A DNA stretch of 64,000 nt from IMG/VR virus record IMGVR_UViG_3300028192_000001, positions 1 through 64,000 of that record. One strand, 5' to 3'. Source of the DNA: a virus. This document shows positions 50,901 to 60,893 of the stretch, piece after piece. Position numbers and translations under genes: made by a program. Position 1 is the stretch's first letter. Each line of letters begins with the position of its first letter. The notes beneath the pieces were generated by a model. The model was not told the origin of the DNA. It made no database searches and saw only the letters and a list, made by a program, of their open reading frames with translations.

Positions 50901-53900
50901 TTGTTGGCATATAAAATGTTCTTGTAGGATATTCATCAAATGAATGTGAATGAGATACTCCTGTTCCTCCATTTTGTTTATCGGCAACATTTGCACTAGT
51001 TTGAATTGTATACAATGGATAAAAATGTCCGTAAGATCCTGATGATGCTCCCGAAGTACTTGTACCTAATACTGTATATGGTCCTGTATCTTCAACAGTA
51101 CCGCCAACAAAACTTATTGTTGGAACCTTTACATAACCAGTTCCTGCATTTGTAATATTAATTGATTTAACGTGTTTTGTATAATAATCTTTCCATAACT
51201 TATATGGATATGTTGTCATTAATTCTGTATCAGTTTCTGCTTCTGGTTCTGGTGGTCTTACTTTATTTTTTGATGCATCATAAAATGGTGGTAAATCAAA
51301 GTCTGTATGTATTCCACCATGTATTTCTTGATTTGTATATTTTAATTTATATTCACGTATTTTTGTATGAAAGGGTTTTATTTCTTTAATATATTTCTCT
51401 ACATAATCATCTTTTCCAACTGTATATGTTTTTCGTTGATTTAATGGTCTTAGAGAATTTGTAATATTTAAAAACGAGGATTTAAACAACCAATTAACAT
51501 ATGGTTGCTCTGATAATACATATCGTAAACCTATAAAGAAAATTGTATTATATTCTTTTATTAAACTACCTGTAAAAATATCATCTCTTAATGCAGTTAA
51601 TATACTTCTTGTTTCAATAATCGGTTCTCTATCAAAAAAGTTTTCATCGAACGTATCATCACCTGCAAATCCTGTATCATCAATTGTATAATCATATATT
51701 TTAGAAGATATTTGAATTGTTCCGTTTTGTGTAGCAACATTTTCCCATCCTGTTGCTGAATATTTGTATATTTTCCAACCGCCTGAATCTGAATTTAATA
51801 CTTTTACATAACTATTAATCGGTACGTTCAATATATCTAATTCATATTGATTTGTTACTTGCTTTTCAAATTTGGTATCAATTGTTACTCCACTAGCATA
51901 CCAATCAATATATGACCAATAATTACTTGTTTTATATGTTTGTAGTTTTGTTCTACTCCATGATGTACTATCCCATTTATAAATTGACCAATTACCTCCT
52001 GCGGTTTCATCGGCTTTAACAAGATAATTTACAATACCACTTAAATCTTTTGTATTAACATAAGTTAAGTCTGCATAAGTCTCAACTGATCCATCCCATT
52101 CTAAACTTGTTATTCCCGGCTCTGGGTCTACAGAATTTAAATTTGCAAATTTAATTGTTCCAACTAATTGGTTTTCTTTTAATATAGTATTTGTATATTG
52201 AATAATTTCTTCTAATGCTTTAAATCTATCTACATACCAACTTTGTCTTGGTCTTAATTCTGTTCCGTATTTCCTGTTTATTGGTAATGTTTGGTCTGGA
52301 ACTATTGAACCTAATAAGTCTGTTCCACATAAACTATCCCACCATTTAGTTTCTAATGCTGTTGTAGGTTGAATTGCTGGATCACCTTCTGCATATATTT
52401 TCCAAACTTTATGAGAATCTCCTGCATTTTCATTATCTCTATAATCAATATTTAATACAACATTATCATTTAATAAATTACTTTTAATATTCCACAAAAT
52501 TAATTTATTTTTATCTGATACAGTAAAATATTTAAATCCAGATAATTTTGGATTTGTTATAATGTTACTAATATATGCTGTTGAGTTTGTTCTAATCATT
52601 ACAGATGTTCCTACCTGTGGTAACGGTGCTTCAGATTCTAATGGAACGAATGTTGAATTTCTCACCCAATAATAATAATAATTTATAAAGTCATCTTTTG
52701 CAGAATCGTATTTTTGTTTAATTGTAAATGTAGTATCATCCGGAGCGACAGGTGTTCCAGAAATTCTTTCTGGCAATCCTACTGACGTATCTGCTTGAGT
52801 TTCCCATTCAGATGGTAATAACGTTGTTTCAATCCATTCGTAAATATCTACACTTGATCCTGGAAATATTTTACCCCAATTTTTAGTTTTATATTCTTGA
52901 TCACCTTGTTCATACCATATCCATTTTACTTTAGATAAGTCCCACCATGTTTCACCAATATGTTCTTCACCCCAAGCAGTTTCGGCATTTGTATTTCCTG
53001 CTGTATTGTAATTGTATTCCGCTGGATCCCACGTTGTTTTATATTTTATTTCTCTATCTGCAACACCAAAAATTCTTCCTTTAATTGGATCAAAATAATT
53101 TAGGTATGTAATAATGCTATGTGATGATCTATCAAATATAAATGCTGACTCAATTTTATTATTATCAATTAATGGTTCTTCTGTTCGTAAAAGATTCCAT
53201 CCATATTTTCCATTTGTTTTTAAATCATAGTGAGAAATTGACCCATCATCCATAAACGTTGTTGATCCATCTACTGTTAATGCGGCGTCATCACGTGGAG
53301 ATCCTACAAATATACTATTATCTGTAAGAAATACTGACTTACCAAACTGATCACCTGTACTAACTTTATCATTAATAAGTCTTTCATCTATTATAAATTT
53401 TGTATCATACTTGGTTCCAACATACACAACCCCTGCTTCTCTATTAATATCGACAATATTTGTATCTTGCAAATCAAAAGTAGTTGCTCCAAAATCAAAT
53501 CTCATAGTTCGTGGATTGTCTGCCCCTACGGCTCCAATTGCAATTCTATTTCCTGATTGATTAATATTAACTGTTGATCCAAATTTAACATTTGTATTTG
53601 TACCTGGAGCATTTAAAGTCTGTTGTAAAGTATATGTGTTCGTAGATCCATCTGCATTCCATTTATAATAATATACTGCACCTGAATCATCTTTAAGTAC
53701 ACTTGTACTTCCGTCTTGTACATCAACTCCTGGTGCACCAACTATAAGTGCTGTCCCATCTTTATCCATAGCCAATGAATCACCAAAAGCAATATTCTTT
53801 GAACTACCATCACTTGATACTCCTGTTAATACTTGTTGCTCTGACCAAGTATATTGCGTTGATCCATCATTTGTATGACTTGTTCTTTTAAAAATATGTA

Positions 53901-56900
53901 CACTACCAGCATATCCTGGTGCTTGTGAACTTACTGCAAGTATGTCTGCAGTATCATTTGTAACAACTTGATGACCAAATCTATAACCACTATTCACTTC
54001 TTCTGGTTGAATTGAAGCAACTTGCGTCCATGTATTATATGTTGACCCATCTACTCCAACACTCCAATTATACTGAAAAACTATTCCTGTATCATTATCA
54101 TATCCTGGTGCACTTATAAACATATATTTTTCTGTTGTTAAAAGTGTTGAACTTATTCCGGGTTCAGCAATTGCATGATCCCAACCAAAGTTTAATCCAA
54201 TTCTTGTTGTTGAATTATCGTATGGTGCATATATTGTTCCACCTAATTCATATTGAAAATTTGTACTATCCCATTTATAAAATTTAACAAGTCCTTGATC
54301 CGCTTGTTCAGTACTTCCGTCAATGCTTGTATTATTATAAGGAGCACCAGCAACTACAAAGTTTTCATCTGTACTCATTGACAATGAATATCCTAACCTT
54401 GAAGTAATATCATTGTTTGAAATCATTGTTTTACTTTCAAGTAAACTAAATGCTTCTCCTGACGTTGCTTCTTTTCTAAAGAAAAAACTAATACTTCCTT
54501 GGCTGTAATCTGGTGCTGAAGCAATAACTGTTCTGCCATCACTTCTTGCTACTACTTTAAATCCAAAATTTTGATTATCACTACGATCTGGTGATAATAT
54601 CCGATTAAAATTAAGAGACGATATTTTTTCATAAACTTTCCAGGTACCTCCGGGATTGTCTATAAAAACTTTATCACCACTAATATCATTTACTTCATCC
54701 TTTACAATATAATCTTCAACTGATAAAATATCATTTATATCATCAACTGAACTATATCTCGCACTTACAAATTTACTAATATCTCCATATGAATCTTTTG
54801 TTGACTGATCTGTTATTCCAATTAGTTCTGATATATTTTCATTATAATCGACAATAACTTTATCTGGTGCTGTTACTGATTTAATTTCAAAAACTTTATT
54901 AATTGCTGGATACTCTGATCCAGTAACCAACGTATAATCACCAACTTTAAAATTATGAGCATAGTTAAAACCAATTTCTAATTGCGTATCTTCATTTATA
55001 CTTTGTAATTGTATTAATCTTAATTCAGTTCTGGCAATTCGCAATACGTCCCAATCATTCATTTTATCATTTGCAATCCATATCAAATCTTGATTATCTA
55101 ACTTTGATGCATCAAGATTTACTATATCAGAAATATTAAACGCAGTATGTTGTACGTCATCAAATCTTGGATACCCTGCAGTTTTAAAAAATTGTACAAA
55201 ATCTCTATCACATCCTTCTTTAGTATAATCATATTGATCAAATGTAATTGATGGTGTATATTCTAAAGGCTTGTCATAAAAATCTGCTGATGGTATTGAT
55301 GCTGATTTATTAAATGATAAAGCATCATTTGTTGTATCTAATAATTCTACACTTTGAGGATCTTGTAAAAATTTCCTATCATCCATTTTAATTTGTATAG
55401 ATTTTTTACCATCAACATTTCCAAATGTTCCTGTTCTAATTAACCATTCAGGATATACTGATAACTCAATATTTTCATCTAAGAATTTTGCACGTGTTAA
55501 TTTATTAATTGCACTTTGCGTACCTTTTTCTCTAATAAAACCTTGATAAAACTTATATTGTGAAATATCATTTACAAATAAATTTTCTAAATAGTCTCTA
55601 CTTTGATAACCAGTTAAATGTTGTGCCAAAACTTGTTGACCTTCATCAAAATTATTTGTTTCTAAATCATAAAAATCATTAAATTGTGCAATTTTATAAT
55701 CAAAATTTGGATATAATTCTGAAGATGGTTTACTAGATTTCTTTATCCATTGTTTATAATCAAACTCTATACCCGAATTATGATTTACATTTGCTACATA
55801 AAATTTTGCATTATACTCTACTGTATCGCCAATATTATAATCTGTATTAGCAATCCATAAAGATACTTTTGCCTCATCAAATAAAAATCCTGGTGCATGA
55901 TATCCACCATTCCAATCAGCAGTTTTCCATCCAATTAAACGTAATCTTTGTTGTCTAAACCCTGTTACTTTATCATATACAATATCACTAAAAACAGTTT
56001 TATTATCAAGAAGTAATAAATGTTCTTTTTCAACTGAATATAATTGTATTCCATAAATTCCTATATTATCATTTTTTGATACAATATTGAATATATTGCC
56101 TGAACGTTTTACAGAAATATCTTTTTCTGATATAGAACGACCTCCTGCATCTAATACTGTGTATTTGTTATAAACATCTTTTAATTTTCCTACTACTGAT
56201 TTTTTAGTATTTAAATTAAATCCAGACGCTCCTGGACTTACTGTTATAGCGGAACCTGCCGCCCAACCTTGAGTTGTCCAGTACACAAATTCATTAATAG
56301 CATTCTCCCAATTTATTGTTTTCTGTAATTCACGTGAAAATACATCAAATTCAAAACCTTGATCTTCTAAATATTTTCCATATCCTTGTAGGAAATCAGA
56401 TACATCTTGAATAGTTTCAAATACTGTTCCATACACAACTGGTTGTGCAACTTTCACATATTCTTTATAAACAACTACTCTCGAATCTCCAAATTTTATA
56501 ACATGATTATTACTATTTTTAATTGGTAGATACATATAAAAAATAGGTGAATTAATATCATATCCAACAACTCTATACCCTGGTTCAATTGACGATCCAT
56601 CTAAAGAAATTGTAGAATTTCTTTCAATAAGCACACCACTATAATAAAATTTGTTTACAGGATTACTTGTTCTAAAATATACTTTATAATTTTCTGTAGG
56701 TAAAAATTGTGATCCTGACGTTGATCCTGGTGAAATTGAATCTGTTAATATTTTTAAATTTGCTTTATCAGTAAACCCACCTAGTTTATAAGCAAGTTGT
56801 ACATCTAAATTTTTCATTTTATCGTAATAAAATTTTGCAGGATCTAAATTTTGTGAAATTAAATAATTTACAGCATATGGTTGATACCCTGCTGTTTGAT

Positions 56901-59900
56901 ATCTTGTTGTTACATTTGTTTCTGTATTAACTGAAGTTTCTAAATGATATTTCGCAGTTAATAACTTTTGCCTTAATCCTGTGCCTGAAGTAACATAATT
57001 TCCAACTACATTTTTAACAAGCCTACTACTATCTAAATGTACACCAAAAAATTTACAAGAATTAAGAATGGCCATTACTTTAATAACTGAAAACGCATAA
57101 CCTGAATTCCGTCTCCAGGCAGTTTCCGCTGGGCCTTGATCACCAAACTTCCATGGTTGGCTAATATTACTTCTTGTAAATTCTCCAACAACTGTTACTG
57201 GACTTGCTAGATATCCATTTGCATTTGTTGGTATTCTATATTTTAATCCCGATCTAGCATATCTTTTATTAACTTTACCTGTTATAACATCATATCCTCT
57301 TTCAAGATCATCCCATAATACTTCATTACCTGCTGTATACGGTGCTGGTCCATAATTTGCTTCCCATAATGATGGCTTCTCGGAGTACCCTAACATTTCC
57401 CATGGGTGGGTATGTGGACGATCAGTATCATAATAATAATAAAACATTCCTCTCCAATTTCCAATTTCTGCCTCAGAATTAATATCAATACTATTTGAAT
57501 AGTTAAACGTAAAAGTGTCTGCAACATCATAGATACTATTTTTTCTAAAATCTATATTATTTCTACCTGCCCAATTATAAAAATCTCTACTAAGAACCGA
57601 ATTAACCTCTGTCAAAGTAAATCCTTTTTTATTAAATGCTGATGGTAATATATCGTGAATATTAAACAATTCTGGATTATACGTTGATTTAATATTATTA
57701 TAAATTCTTTTTTCAAGTTCTAATAAAAGATCGTCTCTGTAATCTCCATAAGCAATTGTTCTGGATCCGTCATGCCCAACAATTACAGTTTGCGAAGTTC
57801 TATATGTGTTGTCTGTAATTTTTTCAGGCGTAAACTTTGGATACATACCTAATTTTGTAGGAGTTAATGGAATATAACTTCCAGTTGTATCACTATAATC
57901 TTTTATTTTTATAATATCATTTGCAGTAAGAGTGGCTTTAATATTAACACTATCATCAGTTGTACTAAAAATATAATCAGTACCTAAAACTAATTGTACG
58001 TCATTTTGATATACGTAAACTGCTCTATTACTCAACGTTGTTGAACTAAATTGATTGTCTAATGTATATTCTGTTTGCGTAGAATCTTGTACTGTATAAG
58101 TTCTACTAGAAACTTTTTCTCCAAATCCTAACATATCTTCATAATAAAATGGCGAGGTATTGGTTTTATTTTTTGTTAAAATTTTTAATATTTCGTCTAC
58201 TCTATCAACAGCATTACCTTCATACGTTGTACCAGTAGATTGCGTTAAAAAACTTTCTTTAAATTTCTGATATTCTAAATTTGCATAATCTAATGCACTT
58301 ACAAAATTTGACTCTCTATCAATCAAATTAAACATAGCAGGCACTATTGATCCAATATGCTGTTGTATTCCACCGCCTTTTAAATATGTTTCTGAATGAT
58401 CTCTAAAATTTGTTACTCCAGGAACAACACCTGTAATCTCATTATTTCTTTCAGCAACATTAATTAAATGATTTGAAATTTGTCCATATGTAAATGTATC
58501 TAAAGATTCATTTAATGGATTGTTTGACAACCCGTCTGGTACTTCATATATTCCTTTATTATCTACTTTTGTTGCACTTGACCAAATATAAACTGTTACA
58601 ATATCATGTAAAGTTAAATCTTTCGCAAATTTAACAAACTTATTTGTTGTACCATTCGCTAATACATAATCTTTATTAAACTGCTTATGTACACCGTTTA
58701 CCTTTACATCAACTTCTAAATCTAATGATGCAGAATTTTTATATACATCAATTGGAAATAATTTTTTTTCAGTTGCTGTTGCAAAATATGTTCTTTTAAC
58801 TCGCTGTTTTGAATTTGTTGCTCTTTCTGACCAATTTGTTTTATTTTTATAAGTTAATAATCCTGTAGTTTCATGTACAAATCCAGACGCATACGATTTT
58901 ATAACAAAGTCATCGCCAGATTTATATTTAAATGATCCAGAATTAACATCTGACTCAAAAACCATATCACCTACATTATTAATTGTATTATATTTTACTT
59001 TTAATCCTAATATTGTATCAGTTGTTGCTGTTGTCGATATTTTAAATCCAAATAACGTTGAGCCTGCAAAGTTTGTTGATCCATATACTAAATCGTTTGA
59101 AAAACTTACACCTTCGTCGTCATGCAAATCAAATAATGGTTGTTGATTAACTTTAGATTTAATTTGACCTTCAATCCATGTTTCTTCGTCTCGATTTGGT
59201 CCTGCTGATGTAGAATAATGTAAAGTTTTTCCTTGATTTACTTTTCCAAATTCAACATAAACTTGTTCACCATCAATTGGATGCGTATCACTAACCTCTG
59301 CTAATTGTAAAGCAATTCTAGTTGTTCCTAAAATTGTTACAAAACTAACGTTATAAATTTTATTTCGTACAAGTTTATCTGTATCTGCCGTAAACAAAAT
59401 CCTCATACCGTCAGTAACTTTTATACCATCAACAAAGTATCCTGTTTGGTTCACCATTGATGAAAATACATCTGTTGTTACATTATCTACTAACGCAACT
59501 GATTTTTTTGCAACTGTACCATAATTGTATAATGCAAGATTTGAATTAAATTCTATAATTGGTCTTTTTGCTCTATCACTTTCGTCAAGCGCCAATGCAC
59601 TGCCATTTGCAGTGGCCGTTGCTTCAATAACAGATCTATGAAACCATCTATTATATCTTGACCAAGCATTCTGATCAACTGCACTTCGTTTTATTGTAAT
59701 ATAGTCGTGTACATCTGGTCTATAAAATGCTTTGGCATACGGTCTAGAATCAAATCCTACTGAATCATATAATATTGTTGTTTCTGTTGCATAAGGTTCC
59801 GGAGTAATAAGAGTATCAATATCTGTTAATGTAATATTCTTACCTACACCTTCAACATAAAAATCTTTATCTGCGTAAACTGTTGAATTTACAACATTAG

Positions 59901-60891
59901 TTCCAAACTGTACTTTCATTCCATTTGAAAGTGCAACCCCTGAACTTGTTGTATAATTTATTGCACCAAGTATTTCACTTGCAACATCAATTTTTGTATT
60001 TGCAGTTTTTGTTAAAATTTTTAAAACACCATGCATTGAAGCATGATTACCACATTGATAAAATAAAGAGTCTGGTGCAGTTGTTGGTATTGTAAAAATA
60101 ACCGTACCACTATCTGTACCATTATTAGTAACACCATTAGTATATAAAACTGACGTACTTCCATCTAATGCAAGACCACTTGGAACTGGTTCTGTCATAA
60201 TATAGAAAGGATGACCCGATGCATCAACTTTAAACTTGTATGTATTTCCTCTATATAATGTCATTGCTGGATTATTTTCTGCTGGTCTTGTTGAAAACAA
60301 ATAAGCACTTATAGTACTGCCATCAGCAGTTAAATTTTTTACAGAAATTTCTGTTTGAGCATTTGTGGCATTTGAATCGATTTTTATAGATGATGGGCCA
60401 TTTGGCAACCAAAAATACTCTCTATAATTAATTAATTTGTCTAAATCAACAAACGGATTCCATGAATATGTTTTTTCTTTTGTTAGATTATCATGATTAT
60501 CAACTGGCGCATTTAAATATTTTAATTGATTAATATAATCATCATATGTTGCTGTAAACTTAACTTGATCTTGAGGACTAATCGACGATGTATCTTTGTC
60601 TGTATAAGTTACGGTAGGTTCTAATTGATAACTTGTTCTACTTTTTGTTGTTGCTGTTAAGTATCTATCAGTTATTGATCTAGTATAAGCATCTAATCGA
60701 CCAATATACCCATCTAATCTATCTAACTTACCCTTTTGAATAATTTGATCTAATGTACTACTTAAAAACTTTTCATTTGCATCAGTTCTATAGTATGACG
60801 GTAAATGAGCAATAGTTCTTCTATATTGAATTCCTTCTTTATCTGTAACTACTTCAAAGGTTTTTGTACTGTTTATTGATTCGTCTGCCAT
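47977..60891 (-). CDS. Giant multidomain virion structural protein, 4304 aa
   Basis: A 12.9-kb reading frame without interruption. Parts visible in order: N-terminal baseplate-like region (IAHLPSYYRTDANEKFLSS); a cupredoxin-like domain (about 203-295); a long YDK/W-rich region; a CBM5/12-like segment (about 1672-1712, WIANTDYNIGDTVEYNAKFY); seven FG-GAP blades (about 2106-2560); Trp-rich repeats (about 2930-3080); a second CBM-like segment near 3430 (WATNTTYEYGVLIRYNNEL); and a C-terminal array of DGST-type beta modules. The size and modules fit a tail fibre/baseplate arm or tail surface protein with glycan-binding roles. The stop TAA overlaps a late box. No frameshift is seen. Confidence 0.7.
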   Translation of the reverse strand: MADESINSTKTFEVVTDKEGIQYRRTIAHLPSYYRTDANEKFLSSTLDQIIQKGKLDRLDGYIGRLDAYTRSITDRYLTATTKSRTSYQLEPTVTYTDKDTSSISPQDQVKFTATYDDYINQLKYLNAPVDNHDNLTKEKTYSWNPFVDLDKLINYREYFWLPNGPSSIKIDSNATNAQTEISVKNLTADGSTISAYLFSTRPAENNPAMTLYRGNTYKFKVDASGHPFYIMTEPVPSGLALDGSTSVLYTNGVTNNGTDSGTVIFTIPTTAPDSLFYQCGNHASMHGVLKILTKTANTKIDVASEILGAINYTTSSGVALSNGMKVQFGTNVVNSTVYADKDFYVEGVGKNITLTDIDTLITPEPYATETTILYDSVGFDSRPYAKAFYRPDVHDYITIKRSAVDQNAWSRYNRWFHRSVIEATATANGSALALDESDRAKRPIIEFNSNLALYNYGTVAKKSVALVDNVTTDVFSSMVNQTGYFVDGIKVTDGMRILFTADTDKLVRNKIYNVSFVTILGTTRIALQLAEVSDTHPIDGEQVYVEFGKVNQGKTLHYSTSAGPNRDEETWIEGQIKSKVNQQPLFDLHDDEGVSFSNDLVYGSTNFAGSTLFGFKISTTATTDTILGLKVKYNTINNVGDMVFESDVNSGSFKYKSGDDFVIKSYASGFVHETTGLLTYKNKTNWSERATNSKQRVKRTYFATATEKKLFPIDVYKNSASLDLEVDVKVNGVHKQFNKDYVLANGTTNKFVKFAKDLTLHDIVTVYIWSSATKVDNKGIYEVPDGLSNNPLNESLDTFTYGQISNHLINVAERNNEITGVVPGVTNFRDHSETYLKGGGIQQHIGSIVPAMFNLIDRESNFVSALDYANLEYQKFKESFLTQSTGTTYEGNAVDRVDEILKILTKNKTNTSPFYYEDMLGFGEKVSSRTYTVQDSTQTEYTLDNQFSSTTLSNRAVYVYQNDVQLVLGTDYIFSTTDDSVNIKATLTANDIIKIKDYSDTTGSYIPLTPTKLGMYPKFTPEKITDNTYRTSQTVIVGHDGSRTIAYGDYRDDLLLELEKRIYNNIKSTYNPELFNIHDILPSAFNKKGFTLTEVNSVLSRDFYNWAGRNNIDFRKNSIYDVADTFTFNYSNSIDINSEAEIGNWRGMFYYYYDTDRPHTHPWEMLGYSEKPSLWEANYGPAPYTAGNEVLWDDLERGYDVITGKVNKRYARSGLKYRIPTNANGYLASPVTVVGEFTRSNISQPWKFGDQGPAETAWRRNSGYAFSVIKVMAILNSCKFFGVHLDSSRLVKNVVGNYVTSGTGLRQKLLTAKYHLETSVNTETNVTTRYQTAGYQPYAVNYLISQNLDPAKFYYDKMKNLDVQLAYKLGGFTDKANLKILTDSISPGSTSGSQFLPTENYKVYFRTSNPVNKFYYSGVLIERNSTISLDGSSIEPGYRVVGYDINSPIFYMYLPIKNSNNHVIKFGDSRVVVYKEYVKVAQPVVYGTVFETIQDVSDFLQGYGKYLEDQGFEFDVFSRELQKTINWENAINEFVYWTTQGWAAGSAITVSPGASGFNLNTKKSVVGKLKDVYNKYTVLDAGGRSISEKDISVKRSGNIFNIVSKNDNIGIYGIQLYSVEKEHLLLLDNKTVFSDIVYDKVTGFRQQRLRLIGWKTADWNGGYHAPGFLFDEAKVSLWIANTDYNIGDTVEYNAKFYVANVNHNSGIEFDYKQWIKKSSKPSSELYPNFDYKIAQFNDFYDLETNNFDEGQQVLAQHLTGYQSRDYLENLFVNDISQYKFYQGFIREKGTQSAINKLTRAKFLDENIELSVYPEWLIRTGTFGNVDGKKSIQIKMDDRKFLQDPQSVELLDTTNDALSFNKSASIPSADFYDKPLEYTPSITFDQYDYTKEGCDRDFVQFFKTAGYPRFDDVQHTAFNISDIVNLDASKLDNQDLIWIANDKMNDWDVLRIARTELRLIQLQSINEDTQLEIGFNYAHNFKVGDYTLVTGSEYPAINKVFEIKSVTAPDKVIVDYNENISELIGITDQSTKDSYGDISKFVSARYSSVDDINDILSVEDYIVKDEVNDISGDKVFIDNPGGTWKVYEKISSLNFNRILSPDRSDNQNFGFKVVARSDGRTVIASAPDYSQGSISFFFRKEATSGEAFSLLESKTMISNNDITSRLGYSLSMSTDENFVVAGAPYNNTSIDGSTEQADQGLVKFYKWDSTNFQYELGGTIYAPYDNSTTRIGLNFGWDHAIAEPGISSTLLTTEKYMFISAPGYDNDTGIVFQYNWSVGVDGSTYNTWTQVASIQPEEVNSGYRFGHQVVTNDTADILAVSSQAPGYAGSVHIFKRTSHTNDGSTQYTWSEQQVLTGVSSDGSSKNIAFGDSLAMDKDGTALIVGAPGVDVQDGSTSVLKDDSGAVYYYKWNADGSTNTYTLQQTLNAPGTNTNVKFGSTVNINQSGNRIAIGAVGADNPRTMRFDFGATTFDLQDTNIVDINREAGVVYVGTKYDTKFIIDERLINDKVSTGDQFGKSVFLTDNSIFVGSPRDDAALTVDGSTTFMDDGSISHYDLKTNGKYGWNLLRTEEPLIDNNKIESAFIFDRSSHSIITYLNYFDPIKGRIFGVADREIKYKTTWDPAEYNYNTAGNTNAETAWGEEHIGETWWDLSKVKWIWYEQGDQEYKTKNWGKIFPGSSVDIYEWIETTLLPSEWETQADTSVGLPERISGTPVAPDDTTFTIKQKYDSAKDDFINYYYYWVRNSTFVPLESEAPLPQVGTSVMIRTNSTAYISNIITNPKLSGFKYFTVSDKNKLILWNIKSNLLNDNVVLNIDYRDNENAGDSHKVWKIYAEGDPAIQPTTALETKWWDSLCGTDLLGSIVPDQTLPINRKYGTELRPRQSWYVDRFKALEEIIQYTNTILKENQLVGTIKFANLNSVDPEPGITSLEWDGSVETYADLTYVNTKDLSGIVNYLVKADETAGGNWSIYKWDSTSWSRTKLQTYKTSNYWSYIDWYASGVTIDTKFEKQVTNQYELDILNVPINSYVKVLNSDSGGWKIYKYSATGWENVATQNGTIQISSKIYDYTIDDTGFAGDDTFDENFFDREPIIETRSILTALRDDIFTGSLIKEYNTIFFIGLRYVLSEQPYVNWLFKSSFLNITNSLRPLNQRKTYTVGKDDYVEKYIKEIKPFHTKIREYKLKYTNQEIHGGIHTDFDLPPFYDASKNKVRPPEPEAETDTELMTTYPYKLWKDYYTKHVKSINITNAGTGYVKVPTISFVGGTVEDTGPYTVLGTSTSGASSGSYGHFYPLYTIQTSANVADKQNGGTGVSHSHSFDEYPTRTFYMPTSNTNHGIAVNPGTYKIFSPGVKTHATAKAIISEGKISKIKLLTKGSGYTTTPEIIITGGTNDDTTPLDIAKASVVLNNDLVRDFDTTIRFDRVKSTGEVSAWATNTTYEYGVLIRYNNELYRTTQRITTSTKFSLAGLVKLRGDESYITAAERIKGMYTPSSGMPGLELSQVMTGVDYGGVMVTGLTFGSEQGWDKSGWFEQPWDSYGSGRVRTFYGDGSTRTFIFATAPSPTEVYTVYFDDVRQVNEVHRGDESTASFTLSTAPGNGVKIEFIPFDDDGVQTPTDDRTIDSLIYGGTFGSALGVDPEQVITEGDAFVSPDTSYAPEEAVPGQLFDTLDIQVYSAPESGVPFIVEKNYICDGNTATFDIGQTPGTKAAVSVVLDNVRKRSPTHYTVNIANKTITLGSTPSVGQKLTVKSFAISGQQYMVLDSFTGDGSTTAFKTATRENFNADSSISQLYITIDGEPTTAYTTTTIANTITVNFNSAPTTGQAIQIAGFNQTLGSGRAYAQIQSSIITYDGSTTRYALTYPVGTYGPYAGLTILEHNGKVLRGPDNTYYSGDGSTYSYGVVSGLSDDSTVDPAKTITLASQVEVYINGTIKLLNVDYTIDLAGQKVNLLIPPADTDVIAITTNVDNHYSYVGSDIVLKTTQLATDGITLNANDTILATTFNNALGMNLKREVLEGRTTGVHKLYNTPLNSNYVYVWFNTIPLQQGFDYTVSGNTVKIVGRTITNADRIDIMYFAVRSETRQTGFRIFKDMLNRTFYKRISKAGTTTLANDLFESDKTITVKDGSVLGEVDGTTELPGVIFIDKERIEYFIKSGNILSRVRRGTLGTGIKAHIGGSTVVDASGKQTVPYSDTIYSNTHTGNGSKVSFTTTIAPSSASQLDIFIGGQRLLLTSEDGSTVNYSVDGSTANVVLSSPPAANVQVKILQKKGQVWYTQGLSTASDGNGLQQSITNQARFIADEPTNSPE
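53215..54575 (-). repeat. Seven FG-GAP-like repeats (predicted seven-bladed beta-propeller)
   Basis: In the 4304-residue protein, about residues 2106-2560, seven consecutive segments of the type (N/R)FG.S......G....GAP...G.v..y are seen. They begin NFGFKV, RLGYSL, RIGLNF, RFGHQV, AFGDSL, KFGSTV and QFGKSV. Seven blades is the integrin-alpha number. Calcium loops are not strictly kept. Confidence 0.65.
60007..60285 (-). other. Cupredoxin-like domain with a complete type-1 copper ligand set
   Basis: Residues about 203-295 of the giant protein. YRGNTYKFKVDASGHPFYI supplies His227, and SLFYQCGNHASMHGVLKI supplies Cys280, His283 and Met286 (C-x2-H-x2-M). This is the H...C..H..M set of plastocyanin-like proteins. 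Whether copper is bound is unknown. Confidence 0.6.
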
Positions 60892-60893
60892 CT

